From Rhodobacteraceae bacterium EL53 (GTDB taxonomy: Bacteria; Pseudomonadota; Alphaproteobacteria; Rhodobacterales; Rhodobacteraceae): DNA of 64,000 nt. A program made the translations under genes and the position numbers. The notes beneath the pieces are model-generated. The model did not search any database, had not been told where the DNA came from, and saw only the letters and a list, made by a program, of their open reading frames with translations. This document shows, piece after piece, positions 9,697-18,937 of the stretch; position 1 is the first letter of the stretch, and the number at the start of each line of letters is the position of its first letter. The DNA is taken from positions 186,001-250,000 of the forward strand of contig OMPR01000015.1 in assembly GCA_900313015.1 (NCBI GenBank). Reading direction: 5' to 3'.

Positions 9697-10728
9697 TCAC
9701 GTTTCGGTCTTGCTTCGTTCCATTTGATTTCTTGCCTCTTGAGCGCGCTTCGCGAGCTCTCTTTGCCGGATCGGCCCACCGTACTTTTTCAGCATCTCAA
9801 CGCCTGAGTGACCGGTGACAGCCTTGACCATCTCGTCATCGCATCCAGCCAGATAAAGCTCGATCGTCGCGTTTTTCCTGAGCCCGTGCGTTTTGTAGTA
9901 GCTCGCCTTCTCGTGCTTCATCTTCTTTTTGATGGAACGCATTTCCTCAGCAACGATCCGATAACTCACTGGTCGCCCCTTGGCGTTAGTCACAATAGTG
10001 CCGTCTGTTCGTGCGATGCCGTCCAGATGGGCCTTCAGGCGGTCGGTGAGCGGGATCCAAAGCGGCTTGTCGGTTTTGCCCTGAGTGAAATCGAATCCTT
10101 CGTCGGAAAAATGCGCCCACTTCATTTTCACGACATCGCCGATACGCTGGCCTGTGCCGACGCAAAGCTCGTAGACCAGCCGTGCACGCTCAGAAGCTAG
10201 CGCTTCGAACTCGGCGCGAACATCATCTGGCCAAGGCTCCCAGCCGTCGCTCTGCTGCTTGAATAGCGGAATGCCTTTCGCCGGGTTGCCGTGTTCCTTT
10301 TTGATGAAGCCAATCAATCGAGCGTGGTTCATCAACACGACCATGACCTGCACCAAGTAATTCGCCTGTCGCCAATGATCCGCATTGGCGCGGTGCAATT
10401 CGTAAATGTGATGGGTCTCGATCCGAGCCGGGTCTTTCTCGGCCCAGATCTCACGAATGTGGCTGATGTACCGCCGATAGTCGGATCTCGTTCGGGGCTT
10501 GAGTTTCTTGTAGGCGTCGCTCTCATAGTAGCTGAGGATCAACGCTTCGAAGTTTCGCTTCACCGGCGCGGGTGCTGGCTTTCCTTTTAGCAGGCGATTG
10601 TAGTGATCCCAAAACTCCGGCGTGTCCGCTTCCTCGTGCATCATGACGGAGATGCCACGCGACCGCCGGATGAACCGAAGGTACCCCCTGTCATTGTAGA
10701 CGTATTTTGGCAGGCTCTTGCGGGTCAT
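9697..10728 (-). CDS. Tyrosine recombinase/integrase of the island
   Basis: A 343-residue phage-type integrase. It has an N-terminal SAM-like core-binding domain (about 56-150) and a catalytic domain with the expected residues: Arg195 (GTGQRIGDV), Lys218 (QGKTDK), His281 and Arg284 (HGLRK), His307 (GHSG) and the nucleophile Tyr316 (KKYGG). It should insert and excise the element at tRNA-Cys. The stop is 68 bases from attL. Its start overlaps the small gene upstream by four bases. All catalytic residues are intact, so the element may still move. Confidence 0.95.
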   Translation of the reverse strand: MTRKSLPKYVYNDRGYLRFIRRSRGISVMMHEEADTPEFWDHYNRLLKGKPAPAPVKRNFEALILSYYESDAYKKLKPRTRSDYRRYISHIREIWAEKDPARIETHHIYELHRANADHWRQANYLVQVMVVLMNHARLIGFIKKEHGNPAKGIPLFKQQSDGWEPWPDDVRAEFEALASERARLVYELCVGTGQRIGDVVKMKWAHFSDEGFDFTQGKTDKPLWIPLTDRLKAHLDGIARTDGTIVTNAKGRPVSYRIVAEEMRSIKKKMKHEKASYYKTHGLRKNATIELYLAGCDDEMVKAVTGHSGVEMLKKYGGPIRQRELAKRAQEARNQMERSKTET

Positions 10729-10916
10729 TCGCCCATTCTCAAGTCACCATTGAGGAAGTCGTCGGCTGCCTCGGCCGCCACCATGTTCGCGTCGACGATC
10801 ACACTGCCATCAGGCTTGATTTCGAATTTGGCACGTTGCCAGCCCGCCTCTCGCGCTTCTCTGATGAAGGCCGAAGCCGCTTGCTTTGCTTTCGTCTGTG
10901 CACTTGCTTTGGTCAT
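10725..10916 (-). CDS. Small protein coupled to the integrase
   Basis: A 63-residue, mostly helical, charged protein (MTKASAQTKAKQAASAFIRE...) whose stop overlaps the integrase start by four bases, so the two are likely translated together. The position suggests a directionality or accessory factor, but no recognised excisionase motif is present. Unrecognised otherwise. Confidence 0.55.
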   Translation of the reverse strand: MTKASAQTKAKQAASAFIREAREAGWQRAKFEIKPDGSVIVDANMVAAEAADDFLNGDLRMGE

Positions 10917-10940
10917 CGTGTCGGTACCTCTCTCGCCTTG

Positions 10941-11135
10941 TTAACAACGCGCATTATCACCCTGATCCATAATGATATTTCCAATTGCTCCAGGTGTGGA
11001 GCGCCTGTCCTTTGCCGCGCGAATGGCGCGGATCACTTCAGAGTTTTGGGAGTTTCCATTGCGATCGGACTCCGCCTTGATCCACTCCTTGAGCTCTTGC
11101 GGAAGTCGAAGCTGCATTGGTTTACGACTGTTCAT
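10941..11135 (-). CDS. Ribbon-helix-helix (Arc-like) DNA-binding protein
   Basis: A 64-residue protein. The ATG at 11135 is chosen over an upstream frame because AACCTGGAGG sits seven bases before it. The N-terminal strand KPMQLRLPQELKEWIKAESDRNGNSQNSEVIRAIRAAK is the Arc/MetJ-type beta-alpha-alpha fold, in which the strand reads bases in the major groove. It is divergent from a second RHH gene across 84 bases containing two palindromes, so mutual or autoregulation is likely. It probably controls the integrase operon. Confidence 0.75.
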   Translation of the reverse strand: MNSRKPMQLRLPQELKEWIKAESDRNGNSQNSEVIRAIRAAKDRRSTPGAIGNIIMDQGDNARC

Positions 11136-11166
11136 GAAACGCCTCCAGGTTGAAATCACATCCTTT

Positions 11167-11217
11167 TAGTGGCACTTAGCCACTATTGCGTCAATTGCTT
11201 TTTATGGCACAGTGCCA
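11167..11217. promoter_or_regulatory. Paired palindromic operators between divergent RHH genes
   Basis: Two inverted repeats share a GTGGC/TGGCAC half-site: TAGTGGC-ACTTA-GCCACTA at 11167-11185 and TGGCAC-A-GTGCCA at 11205-11217. The second lies three bases before the ATG of the rightward gene, a place where binding would block translation or transcription. RHH repressors typically bind tandem sites of this kind; which of the two proteins binds is inferred. Confidence 0.6.
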
Positions 11218-11219
11218 CC

Positions 11220-11534
11220 ATGCCAGAACAAAGCTCTCAAAATCAGGATAAATTCATCGTGCGGCTGCCCGACGGTCTTCGCGATCGGATACGCCTCGCG
11301 GCTGAGGCCAACCACCGCAGTATGAATGCTGAGGTCGTCGCCTTACTCGAAGAAAACTATCCGGCACCTGTGCCGGAAAAACTGGAAGACCCCGCCGCGC
11401 GGCTGCTCTTCTGGCTCGCGAAGCGCATCCGCCGAAGAAGCCCGAAGCCCGGCTCTCCCAGAGACAAGCAAGCAGCCTTGTATGAGCGCATTGCGGTCGA
11501 TATCTCGGAACGCATGAAGGATATCGGGGAATAG
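11220..11534 (+). CDS. Arc-family ribbon-helix-helix DNA-binding protein
   Basis: A 104-residue protein starting at the ATG at 11220. The strand-helix-helix DKFIVRLPDGLRDRIRLAAEANHRSMNAEVVALLEENYP (residues 8-46) is the Arc pattern, and a basic, mostly helical tail of 55 residues follows. It is divergent from the other RHH gene and probably binds the palindromes between them. It ends two bases from the convergent gene at 11537. Likely part of the island's own control circuit. Confidence 0.75.
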   Translation: MPEQSSQNQDKFIVRLPDGLRDRIRLAAEANHRSMNAEVVALLEENYPAPVPEKLEDPAARLLFWLAKRIRRRSPKPGSPRDKQAALYERIAVDISERMKDIGE

Positions 11535-11536
11535 CC

Positions 11537-12178
11537 CTAATAGGCCACCCACTCATATCCGTGGTTGCCTTCGTGATCCTCCCATTCAACGCCGACGCCT
11601 CGTCGCCAATTCGATGACGAACAGCGTCGCGACGGCAAAACCCATTGCGGGGCGGCCGCTGGTGTCGTGCGTTGCCAGCCGAATTCGCCCTGCGTGCCGT
11701 AGGTCCCGAGGCGCATGTTGTAACTCTCAGAACAATCATCGTCGCGACCACGTTCGCGATGGCTGTAGTGCCGAACATCCCAGACGCGGATCGAGCGCAC
11801 GAAATCGAATTCTAGGCCACTGATGTCGATGTCTGCGCCACTTTCCACCACCTGTGCCAGAATGACGTGACCAAGTGTCTGGCCGATTTGGTTGCTGGCC
11901 TCCCAAGTTGTCGGGGCCGTGCTTTGCATAGGCGCGCGCTCCGCAACACCCATCGGACAACGCCAGATTTGCAGGGGTGGCTCAATCGGCCAAGGCGTGA
12001 TCCGACGGATGAACACGGCGCGGGCATGAGCGCATTCTGCTGACGCGGGCCACCCACCAGCCAGGCAAAGCAGAATGGCGCAATCGACTTGATAGGCTTT
12101 CGCTGCCTGAGGAGCCACACTGGAAAGCAGAGACATTGCGACCCCAAAGAACCAATTCCTGATAAATCTGCACCACAT
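11537..12178 (-). CDS. Exported Cys-containing protein of unknown function
   Basis: A 213-residue protein with a probable signal peptide (residues 1-28, ending AKA). The N-terminal half holds several Cys (CAILLC..., AEC, WRCPM), suggesting disulfides in the periplasm. The block FIRRITPWPIEPPLQIWRCPM looks strongly conserved, and I associate it with mobile elements of Rhodobacteraceae, but cannot name a function. It is convergent with the Arc-like gene. An accessory role in element maintenance or transfer is a guess. Confidence 0.6.
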   Translation of the reverse strand: MWCRFIRNWFFGVAMSLLSSVAPQAAKAYQVDCAILLCLAGGWPASAECAHARAVFIRRITPWPIEPPLQIWRCPMGVAERAPMQSTAPTTWEASNQIGQTLGHVILAQVVESGADIDISGLEFDFVRSIRVWDVRHYSHRERGRDDDCSESYNMRLGTYGTQGEFGWQRTTPAAAPQWVLPSRRCSSSNWRRGVGVEWEDHEGNHGYEWVAY

Positions 12179-12336
12179 ATCAATAACTGCCTTTTGATTA
12201 CATTACTGTATTATTGAAAATGTAGCTCCAACATCGCCCTTCACACCATATACGAGAACATCATTTGTGATGCTCGCGCGCGTTTTGTGGAATATATTCC
12301 GTAGAGCAGTTCTTGTGATCTGGCCGAATACAGGCC

Positions 12337-12549
12337 ATGAAATTGCGGGAACGAGTAGGGCTAAATGTACGAAATCTAAGAAATTCCAGAGGATTGAGCC
12401 AAGAACAATTAGCCTTTGCTGCGGAAGTCGATCGCAGCTATATCAGCGAGATCGAACTCGCCAAGAATTCAGCATCAATCGATGTTCTGGAGCGGATCGC
12501 GGATGCTCTCAGCGTCGATCCAAAGGAATTGTTTAACGAGAGGGGCTAG
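12337..12549 (+). CDS. XRE-family transcriptional regulator
   Basis: A 70-residue, single-domain Cro/C1-type helix-turn-helix protein. The pattern GLSQEQLAFAAEVDRSYISEIELAKNSASIDVLERIADAL covers the five helices, with the recognition helix around DRSYISEIE. It is probably a dimeric repressor. It is followed after two bases by a small frame with a TTG start, suggesting an operon. Typical of integrated elements, where such proteins control the integrase or an adjacent addiction gene. Confidence 0.85.
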   Translation: MKLRERVGLNVRNLRNSRGLSQEQLAFAAEVDRSYISEIELAKNSASIDVLERIADALSVDPKELFNERG

Positions 12550-12551
12550 TT

Positions 12552-12752
12552 TTGCCCGAATTTGAGAGTGTTCGCACAACGGCCGAAGCCATCGGCCGCA
12601 TTACATGTATTGAGACAGGCGAAGAAATTGGCTTGCTTTATCATTGGGACAATGGTGAGACGCAGGCGGCGCTTTACGATGATGGTCATCCTGAAACATC
12701 AAACTGCTCAGATCATCCCGCTGAAACGGACATTGGCGCAAACCGCAGCTAA
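12552..12752 (+). CDS. Small protein downstream of the XRE gene
   Basis: A 66-residue frame starting with TTG two bases after the XRE stop. The sequence GRITCIETGEEIGLLYHWDNGETQAALYDDG looks like a compact beta-rich protein. Family unrecognised. Coupling to the regulator supports reality, but codon evidence is thin. Confidence 0.4.
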   Translation: MPEFESVRTTAEAIGRITCIETGEEIGLLYHWDNGETQAALYDDGHPETSNCSDHPAETDIGANRS

Positions 12753-13073
12753 CGGCCGGAAAGAGCCCAAGGTGTACTTTGAATTCTCTCGCTGTTTGCA
12801 CTCGCAGCGTCAGAAATGCCGCGCAAGCAAGACATTTGGTGCTGCCGCGCAGCGGAAAGAGCAGTCATTTTTGTAGACCGCAGCGTGGAAAAAACCTCGA
12901 ATTTGCAGGTCGTGGGACAAAGGGTAAATTCGCTGCGGTTTTCAAAGGTCGGTTTTTCGAATCCGCGTTCCGGCCGTTCGTGGTCGACTTAGAGAAGGTT
13001 GGAAAAGCGACCATTATGAAGTCCACATCCTATGGATACTTATAAGAAACAAATCAATGTAGCGAGGGTAAGT
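12753..13073. other. Intergenic region without recognisable gene
   Basis: These 321 bases separate the island backbone from the catabolic cargo. They hold GC-rich patches such as CTGCCGCGCAGCGG and no convincing coding frame, terminator or insertion-sequence end. This may be an old insertion junction. Confidence 0.4.
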
Positions 13074-14126
13074 TCACCCGCCAATTTCGCCCAGCGTATG
13101 GGTCAGGACATCCAGGAAGAACGGGCGTGGCCGTCCACGGAAATGAAACCCCACATGGCCTCCATATGGGGTCAGGAATATGCGAAAATTCGAGCAGCCG
13201 CTTTCGTTTACACGTTGGTAGGGATCGCTGTTGATCCAGGGATCGTTTTCGGCGTGAAGCATCACAACCGGAACCTTGATTTGCCCCAGCCGCAGGAATG
13301 GGGAGGCCCGCCGGTAATAGTCCGCGGCATTAGCAAACCCGTGTCGTGGCGCGGTGAAAAGCTCGTCGTATTCAAGCAATGAACGGGGGCGCGGCAGCGG
13401 GTTTTCATCGAGCAGCCTGCCAGACCCGCACAGTTTTCGTTCTAATCCCATCAGCGTGCCAAGCAATGCTTTTTGATAAATCAGGTTACGGCGCCGATTC
13501 ATCCGGGAGGACGAGGCGATCAGGTCCAGCGGGGCCGATACCGTCATGGCACCGCAAATCCGCAGATCACGTCCAAGCTCGGCCAGCGTGTTCAACAGGA
13601 TCGTTCCGCCCATTGAAAACCCGCACAGGAAGATGCCGCGCTCGGTAAGCCCATCCGGCAGGGTATCCAGAATGTCGATAATCTCGGCGGTGCCAGCGCA
13701 CTGATAAGTGACCGAGCAGCTTGCCAAAGACGACCCCGCCCCGCGGTGGTTGAGGCGCAGAACCCTCCTGCCCTGCTCGGCCAGGTGGCGCGCGGTTGCC
13801 TTGATATAGACGCTGTCCTCGGAGCCGGCGACGCCATGCAGCAGGATCACCAGCGGACCGCCTTTTCCAGGATCATGCAGGGTCCCCGTCATGATATCGC
13901 CCGAGCCATCGCGCAGGGGGAATTGCATCGGCGTCTCGATTCCCGGAATGGGCAAGTCGCGATAAGTGATACGGTGCGCCACGGTTTGCAAATCACCGCC
14001 CAGCCAGGGCGCACGTTCACGGCTGTGAAGGACCTGGATGCGGAGATCCTCCAGCCGTGCCTCGTCAAACATCAAAGGGCTGTCCTGCGAGGACCTGAAT
14101 TCTACGTTCTTGATCATTTTTGTCAC
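13074..14126 (-). CDS. YheT-family alpha/beta hydrolase
   Basis: A 350-residue hydrolase. The core begins with LVILLHGVAGSEDS (oxyanion loop), then the nucleophile elbow GFSMGG, an Asp in HAENDPW and the His in GGHVGFH, giving a full triad. The long N-terminal cap with PWLGGDLQTV is typical of the YheT/ABHD1-3 group, which act on esters or lipids. The start is a GTG at 14126; an ATG nine bases inside is equally possible. It is the last gene of a minus-strand series that begins with the ACAD at 21965. Substrate unknown. Confidence 0.85.
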   Translation of the reverse strand: MTKMIKNVEFRSSQDSPLMFDEARLEDLRIQVLHSRERAPWLGGDLQTVAHRITYRDLPIPGIETPMQFPLRDGSGDIMTGTLHDPGKGGPLVILLHGVAGSEDSVYIKATARHLAEQGRRVLRLNHRGAGSSLASCSVTYQCAGTAEIIDILDTLPDGLTERGIFLCGFSMGGTILLNTLAELGRDLRICGAMTVSAPLDLIASSSRMNRRRNLIYQKALLGTLMGLERKLCGSGRLLDENPLPRPRSLLEYDELFTAPRHGFANAADYYRRASPFLRLGQIKVPVVMLHAENDPWINSDPYQRVNESGCSNFRIFLTPYGGHVGFHFRGRPRPFFLDVLTHTLGEIGG

Positions 14127-14284
14127 GCGCGGCCTGTTGATTTCCCAGCCTCAACCGCGTAGCCATCAAGTATCAAAACGCGCAAGGAAATCTCGCATTT
14201 TCTGAGTGGGCGTGACCTGGGCTGGCATCTTGTTCTTGCCAAAAGCCTATACGATATCATTTCACACATCTTCCTTCAGGGTCA

Positions 14285-14318
14285 CGGCCGGGTCCGGTTC
14301 AGACCGAATGCCCGGCCG
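14285..14318 (-). terminator. Hairpin after the SCP2 gene
   Basis: The stem CGGCCGGG/CCCGGCCG (8 bp, 18-base loop) lies 36 bases after the SCP2 stop on its strand. There is no clear T run, so it may only weaken read-through. Confidence 0.4.
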
Positions 14319-14353
14319 CAATCCCATTTGCACGGTGTCCACGACTGCCGAAA

Positions 14354-14644
14354 CTATCCCAGGATAGTGCCCAGCTTCATCGCCAAGCCCATGTCGCCAT
14401 CGATTGTGATTTTACCCATCATGAATGCCGAGGTGGAATCGATCGAGCCATCGAGGATGCCCTGAAAGGTTTCCGCGTCTGCGGTCACCGTCAGATCGGC
14501 CTCTTCATCCGAGGCCCGCGCCCCGGTGCCGTCGATCACCACGGCGCCTTCACCTTCGATGTTGAATTTCACGGTTTCGCTCATGCCCGAGGCTTTAGCC
14601 TTCGTATCCAATTCTTCGACAGCCTTCGCGATCATATCGCTCAT
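14354..14644 (-). CDS. SCP2 sterol-binding domain protein
   Basis: A 96-residue single-domain SCP2 protein. The motif ADLTVTADAETFQGILDGSIDSTSAFMMGKITIDGDMGLAMKL covers the conserved beta-sheet and the lipid-pocket helix. SCP2 domains carry sterols, fatty acids or their CoA esters. It starts 18 bases after the acyl-CoA ligase stop, so the two are co-transcribed. This argues that the pathway substrate is hydrophobic. It is cytosolic, with no signal. Confidence 0.9.
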   Translation of the reverse strand: MSDMIAKAVEELDTKAKASGMSETVKFNIEGEGAVVIDGTGARASDEEADLTVTADAETFQGILDGSIDSTSAFMMGKITIDGDMGLAMKLGTILG

Positions 14645-14662
14645 GGTTCTTTCCTTTCAGAT

Positions 14663-16591
14663 TTAGTTTGCAGTTTTCCAAGCCCAGTGCGGGATGAAAT
14701 CACCAAGAATATCATTGACTTGCTCATCCGACACCCCATCGCGCGTGCCCGACAGATAGGCGGTCATGCCTTTGTTTTTGACATCAATGACCTGCGCCAC
14801 TTTCAGGCCCAACCCTGCATCGGCAAGCGCATGGTCGAACACATGGGTAATCGACTGCTTGCGTAGATCGGGCTTGAAAACCTTGTGAACCGCGGTCTTG
14901 GGCAGCTCGGGCAGGATGATGATACGTTTCGGCACGGCGGCCTGTTCCGGCACATGTTTCCGGGCGAAATCCATGATTTCGGCCTCGGTTGCCGTGCCAC
15001 CAGGAGCCAGTTCAACATAGGCCACAGGCAATTCGCCCGCCAAGGCGTCCGGCTCGCCTATGGCACCGACAAACGTCACATCGGGATGATGCACCAAAGC
15101 TTCTTCGATTTCAGCCGGATCGATATTGTGGCCGCCGCGGATAATGAGATCCTTCTTACGCCCAGTGATCCACAGATAGTCATCCTCGTCGAGATACCCC
15201 AGATCGCCGGTCCGCAGATAGGTTTTGCCGTTCTCGACCGCATAAAGCCCCTTGTTCCGGCTATCCTCGGTATAGGTGTGCCCCTCAACGACGCCCGGCC
15301 CATAAATGCAGATCTCGCCGATTTCATTCGGTCCACAGTGTTTTTCGATGTTGCCATCATCGTCGCATTCGAAAATACGCGCCCCGGAATAGGGTGTCGG
15401 AATGCCAACCGACCCCACCTTGCGCGGACCATTGGGTGGGTTCGAGGTGACGAGACAGGTCGCCTCGGTCATTCCATAGCCCTCAAGGATCGACACGCCC
15501 AGTTTCTGCTCGAACTCCTCGAACAGCTTGGTCGGGAAAGGCGAGGAGCCGCTGCAAGCATATCGCAGCGAGGAAACATCGGCATTCACTGGGTAGTTGA
15601 GCAGCATCGCCGCAGCTGTGGGCACCGTCACGATGATCGAGATTTTCCAATGCTCAATCAGTTTCCAGAAATTCTCCCACACGCCATCGCCGCGATACCC
15701 CGCAGGCGTGGTCTGCACCATATGTGCGCCGGACATGATCGCGCCCATCCAGATCGGATAGACCGCCATAACATGGAAGAGCGGCAGCGGGCACAGTACC
15801 ACGTCGTCAGGCGTGAACAGGTTTTCAGCATTGGCCCATCCATTGAACATAGCACCCGACATGCGGTGCTGTGCCAGTTTCGGCGTGCCTGTGGTGCCGC
15901 CGGTGTGGAACATCGCGCAGATCCGATCTTCGCTCGTCTCCTCGAATGTCAGCCGGTCGTTGGGCTGTTCGGCCAAGGCCTTTTGGAAATCCAGCACCCG
16001 CGCCTTGCGCGGCACCGTCATCTTGGGGCGGATCATCGGCACGATCAGCTTTTTCAACCCGCTCAAATGCGGCAGCATGTCAATCTCGACGATGGTTTCG
16101 ACATTGGGCGCAAGTGCGGCCGCCTGCGCCGCCTTTTCTGCCAGATCAACCTTGGGGAAGCTCTTGATCGTGACCAGAACCTTGGCGCCGCTTTCGCGCA
16201 GGATCGAAGCAATGATCTCGGGCTCCAGCAACGGGTTGATCGGATTGGCCTTGCCTGCGGTCATGGCGCCGGTCACGGTGATCACCGCCTCGTTGAGGCC
16301 CGGCAACAGATAGGCGACCGCGTCATCCTCGCCCACACCAAGCGAGCGGAACAGGTTCGCGGCCTGCGTCACCTTTTCAAGCATCTGCCGCCAGCTCAGC
16401 GTCTGCGCCTTGCTGCCCGGTTCCGAGAACATCTGAAACGAACTTGCCGGCCGGTCAGGGTGCTTCTCGGCCGTAAGCTTCAAGAGCCCATAGACCGAGT
16501 TCGCTGGAAACCGGTCCTCGAGCGTAGTTTCGTTTTCCATCCGTTGGTAGTCGGCCAAAATCTCGGCCGCGGTTTCGAATTGTTGTCTCAT
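14663..16591 (-). CDS. AMP-forming acyl-CoA synthetase
   Basis: About 642 residues from the ATG at 16591, chosen because GGGAGGACAAA precedes it; the frame stays open a little further upstream. It belongs to the ANL superfamily: P-loop MFHTGGTTGTPK, the YGMTEAT core motif, YLRTGDLGYLDEDDYLWITGRKKDLIIRGG hinge and the C-terminal TAVHKVFK with the catalytic Lys. It should activate a carboxylic acid to its CoA thioester via the adenylate. It lies upstream of the SCP2 gene and downstream of the fadJ-like gene, consistent with a beta-oxidation operon. Exact acid unknown. Confidence 0.92.
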   Translation of the reverse strand: MRQQFETAAEILADYQRMENETTLEDRFPANSVYGLLKLTAEKHPDRPASSFQMFSEPGSKAQTLSWRQMLEKVTQAANLFRSLGVGEDDAVAYLLPGLNEAVITVTGAMTAGKANPINPLLEPEIIASILRESGAKVLVTIKSFPKVDLAEKAAQAAALAPNVETIVEIDMLPHLSGLKKLIVPMIRPKMTVPRKARVLDFQKALAEQPNDRLTFEETSEDRICAMFHTGGTTGTPKLAQHRMSGAMFNGWANAENLFTPDDVVLCPLPLFHVMAVYPIWMGAIMSGAHMVQTTPAGYRGDGVWENFWKLIEHWKISIIVTVPTAAAMLLNYPVNADVSSLRYACSGSSPFPTKLFEEFEQKLGVSILEGYGMTEATCLVTSNPPNGPRKVGSVGIPTPYSGARIFECDDDGNIEKHCGPNEIGEICIYGPGVVEGHTYTEDSRNKGLYAVENGKTYLRTGDLGYLDEDDYLWITGRKKDLIIRGGHNIDPAEIEEALVHHPDVTFVGAIGEPDALAGELPVAYVELAPGGTATEAEIMDFARKHVPEQAAVPKRIIILPELPKTAVHKVFKPDLRKQSITHVFDHALADAGLGLKVAQVIDVKNKGMTAYLSGTRDGVSDEQVNDILGDFIPHWAWKTAN

Positions 16592-16623
16592 TTTGTCCTC
16601 CCCAGGCACTTTTGTCATAAGCT

Positions 16624-16669
16624 GCGCCATTTCCCGCCAGAACAAGAAATGGCGCGACTTATGTCAATA
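16624..16669 (-). promoter_or_regulatory. Promoter/operator region of the acyl-CoA synthetase gene
   Basis: On the minus strand TATTGACATA (16660-16669) gives a -35-like TTGACA and matches the motif recurring upstream of other cargo genes. It is followed by a 10-bp inverted repeat GCGCCATTTC/GAAATGGCGC (16624-16655). The arrangement suggests a separate promoter with an overlapping operator inside the minus-strand gene series. Not proven. Confidence 0.4.
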
Positions 16670-16717
16670 GTTTTCTCTCCGATCGCCGAACCCCGGCGTG
16701 GAGTCACGGCTTCAAGC

Positions 16718-18925
16718 TCAGGCCGCCGCCTGCGATTGTGAACCGAAACGCGCGTAGAACCCGTCGCCCGCTGCCGCGATATCGCGCAGCAGCTTGGGCG
16801 GCTCGAACGTTGCCCCGTGTTTCGTGGCCAGCTCTTCGCCCAAACGCACTGCTTCGCCCGCGCCAACGATATCGAGATACGAGAATGGCCCGCCCGACCA
16901 GGGCATGAAGCCCCAGCCCAGTATGGCACCGACATCGCCCTCGCGAATGTCCAGAAGCACGTCATCTTCCAACGCGCGCACCGCCTCGAAACTCTGACTC
17001 AGCGCAAGGCGGTTCATTACCTCCTGCACATCGGGCTGATCCTCCGCCCTTGGGAACTTCTCGGCCAGACCAGGCCAAATTCCCCGCCTCTTACCCGCCT
17101 CGTCATAGTCGTAATAGCCCGCCTTGGTCTTCTTGCCATAGCGCCCAGCCTCATAAAGGTATTCGACCACCTCTTCGGTGCCCGTGGACTGATAGGCATC
17201 CCCCATCGCCGCCCGCGTTGCCTTGCCGATCCGATAGGCCAGGTCAATCGCGGTCTCGTCCCCCAATTGCAGCGGCCCCAGCGGCATACCCATCTGCTTG
17301 GCCGCGTTTTCGATCAGCACCGGGTTCACCCCTTCGCACAGCATCCGCAGACCCTCGTTCATGTAAGGCACGATGCAGCGATTGGCATAGAAGAAGCGCG
17401 CATCGTTCACGACGATCGGCGTCTTGCGGATCTGACGCACGAAATCGAGCGCCTTGGCCACGGCCTCGTCCCCGGTGTCACGGCCCTTAATGATCTCGAC
17501 CAGCGCCATTTTTTCGACGGGCGAGAAGAAGTGGATGCCGACAAAGCGGCCCGCTTCCCGGCTCGCCTTGGCAAGATCGGTGATCGGCAGGGTCGAGGTG
17601 TTGGTGGCAAATATCGCACCCTCTCCCAGCTGCGCTTCGGCCAGTTTGGTCACATCTGCCTTCACGCCGACATCTTCGAACACCGCTTCGACCACCAGAT
17701 CGCAGCCTTTGAGCGCGGCGTACTCGGTGGTTGCGGTGATCCGTTCCAACACTGCGGCTTTCTTTTTAGCCGTGCTGCGCCCACGGGCGATGGCCTTGTC
17801 CAGAATTGTCTCGGAATAGGCCTTGCCCTTGTCGACGGCCTCCTGGCTCTGGTCGATCAGCACGACCTCGATCCCGGCTTTGGCCGACACATGGGCAATC
17901 CCCGCGCCCATCAGGCCTGCGCCCAGAACCCCCAGCTTTTGCACCCGCATATCCGGCACACCAGCGGGGCGGTTCGCGCCTTTTTCCAGCGCCTGTTTGT
18001 TGATGAACAGCGATTTGATCATCGCTGCCGAGGACGGATCCATCATGACCGAGGTCATCCAGCGCGCCTCGATCTCAAGTGCTACGTCAAACGGCACCAG
18101 CGAGGCCTCGTACATCACCGCCAACAACGCCTTGGGGGCCGGGTAGGCGCCCTTGGTCTGGCCGTGCAGCATGGCCGCGGCGCCGACATAGTTCATCATC
18201 CCGGCAGGATGATAGGCATGCCCGCCGGGCAGCTTGAAACCCTTTTTGTCCCAGGGCTTGACGATATCGGCATCGCTCGCACCCCGCACCCAGTCCTTGG
18301 CGCGCGAAATCAGATCATCAGCAGGCACCACCTCATCAAGATAGCCCGCTTTTGCCGCCTTGTCGGCAGACAGCATCTTGCCCTGGCTCAGCAGTTGCAG
18401 GGCACTCACCAAGCCGACCTTATGCAGCATCCGAACGGTGCCACCGCCACCGGGGAAAATGCCCACAAGGATCTCGGGCAGGCCGAATTTCGGCCCTGGG
18501 CGATCCGACGCAAAGACCCGGTGACAGGCCAGCGCCACTTCGATACCAATCCCGGCGGCTGTGCCGGGCAAGGCGGCGGCGATGGGCTTGCCACCTTTCA
18601 GGGTTTTCGGGTCCATACCGCCGCGCTCGATCTTGCGCAGGATGCGGTGGCCATGCATCACGTTGTCGAAAATCCCCTGCGCGGGGTTTTCCCCCGCGCT
18701 GACACGCGCCGCGCTCAGTTCGTTCAGATCCATGCCCCCGGCAAAATCGGGCTTGGCCGAGGTGATCACCGCGCCCTTGATATTGTCGTCACCCAGCACC
18801 GTGTCGATATGCGCGTCAAGTTCGACAAACCCTTGCGACGACATCACGTTCATTGCCTTTTCGGCAACGTCCCAGGTGATGGTGGCGATGCCGTCTTCGT
18901 CTACGTTCAAATGAAATTCAGCCAT
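16718..18925 (-). CDS. Bifunctional enoyl-CoA hydratase/3-hydroxyacyl-CoA dehydrogenase
   Basis: A 735-residue FadB/FadJ-type protein. The crotonase domain (about 1-190) has the oxyanion segments and the [20 protein letters not shown] block carrying the catalytic Glu. After a linker, the Rossmann domain starts at about residue 333 ([19 protein letters not shown]), with NTSTLPI, the catalytic His in [17 protein letters not shown], and the C-terminal dehydrogenase domain. It carries out hydration and NAD-dependent oxidation in beta-oxidation. The start lies 12 bases after the thiolase stop. Family level is sure; chain specificity is not. Confidence 0.94.
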   Translation of the reverse strand: MAEFHLNVDEDGIATITWDVAEKAMNVMSSQGFVELDAHIDTVLGDDNIKGAVITSAKPDFAGGMDLNELSAARVSAGENPAQGIFDNVMHGHRILRKIERGGMDPKTLKGGKPIAAALPGTAAGIGIEVALACHRVFASDRPGPKFGLPEILVGIFPGGGGTVRMLHKVGLVSALQLLSQGKMLSADKAAKAGYLDEVVPADDLISRAKDWVRGASDADIVKPWDKKGFKLPGGHAYHPAGMMNYVGAAAMLHGQTKGAYPAPKALLAVMYEASLVPFDVALEIEARWMTSVMMDPSSAAMIKSLFINKQALEKGANRPAGVPDMRVQKLGVLGAGLMGAGIAHVSAKAGIEVVLIDQSQEAVDKGKAYSETILDKAIARGRSTAKKKAAVLERITATTEYAALKGCDLVVEAVFEDVGVKADVTKLAEAQLGEGAIFATNTSTLPITDLAKASREAGRFVGIHFFSPVEKMALVEIIKGRDTGDEAVAKALDFVRQIRKTPIVVNDARFFYANRCIVPYMNEGLRMLCEGVNPVLIENAAKQMGMPLGPLQLGDETAIDLAYRIGKATRAAMGDAYQSTGTEEVVEYLYEAGRYGKKTKAGYYDYDEAGKRRGIWPGLAEKFPRAEDQPDVQEVMNRLALSQSFEAVRALEDDVLLDIREGDVGAILGWGFMPWSGGPFSYLDIVGAGEAVRLGEELATKHGATFEPPKLLRDIAAAGDGFYARFGSQSQAAA

Positions 18926-18937
18926 GCATCCAGCTCC

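Noticed and set aside
14885-16741. A 618-codon plus-strand frame opposite the acyl-CoA synthetase gene
   Set aside because: Same reason: composition-driven antisense frame, no motifs, no ribosome binding site.
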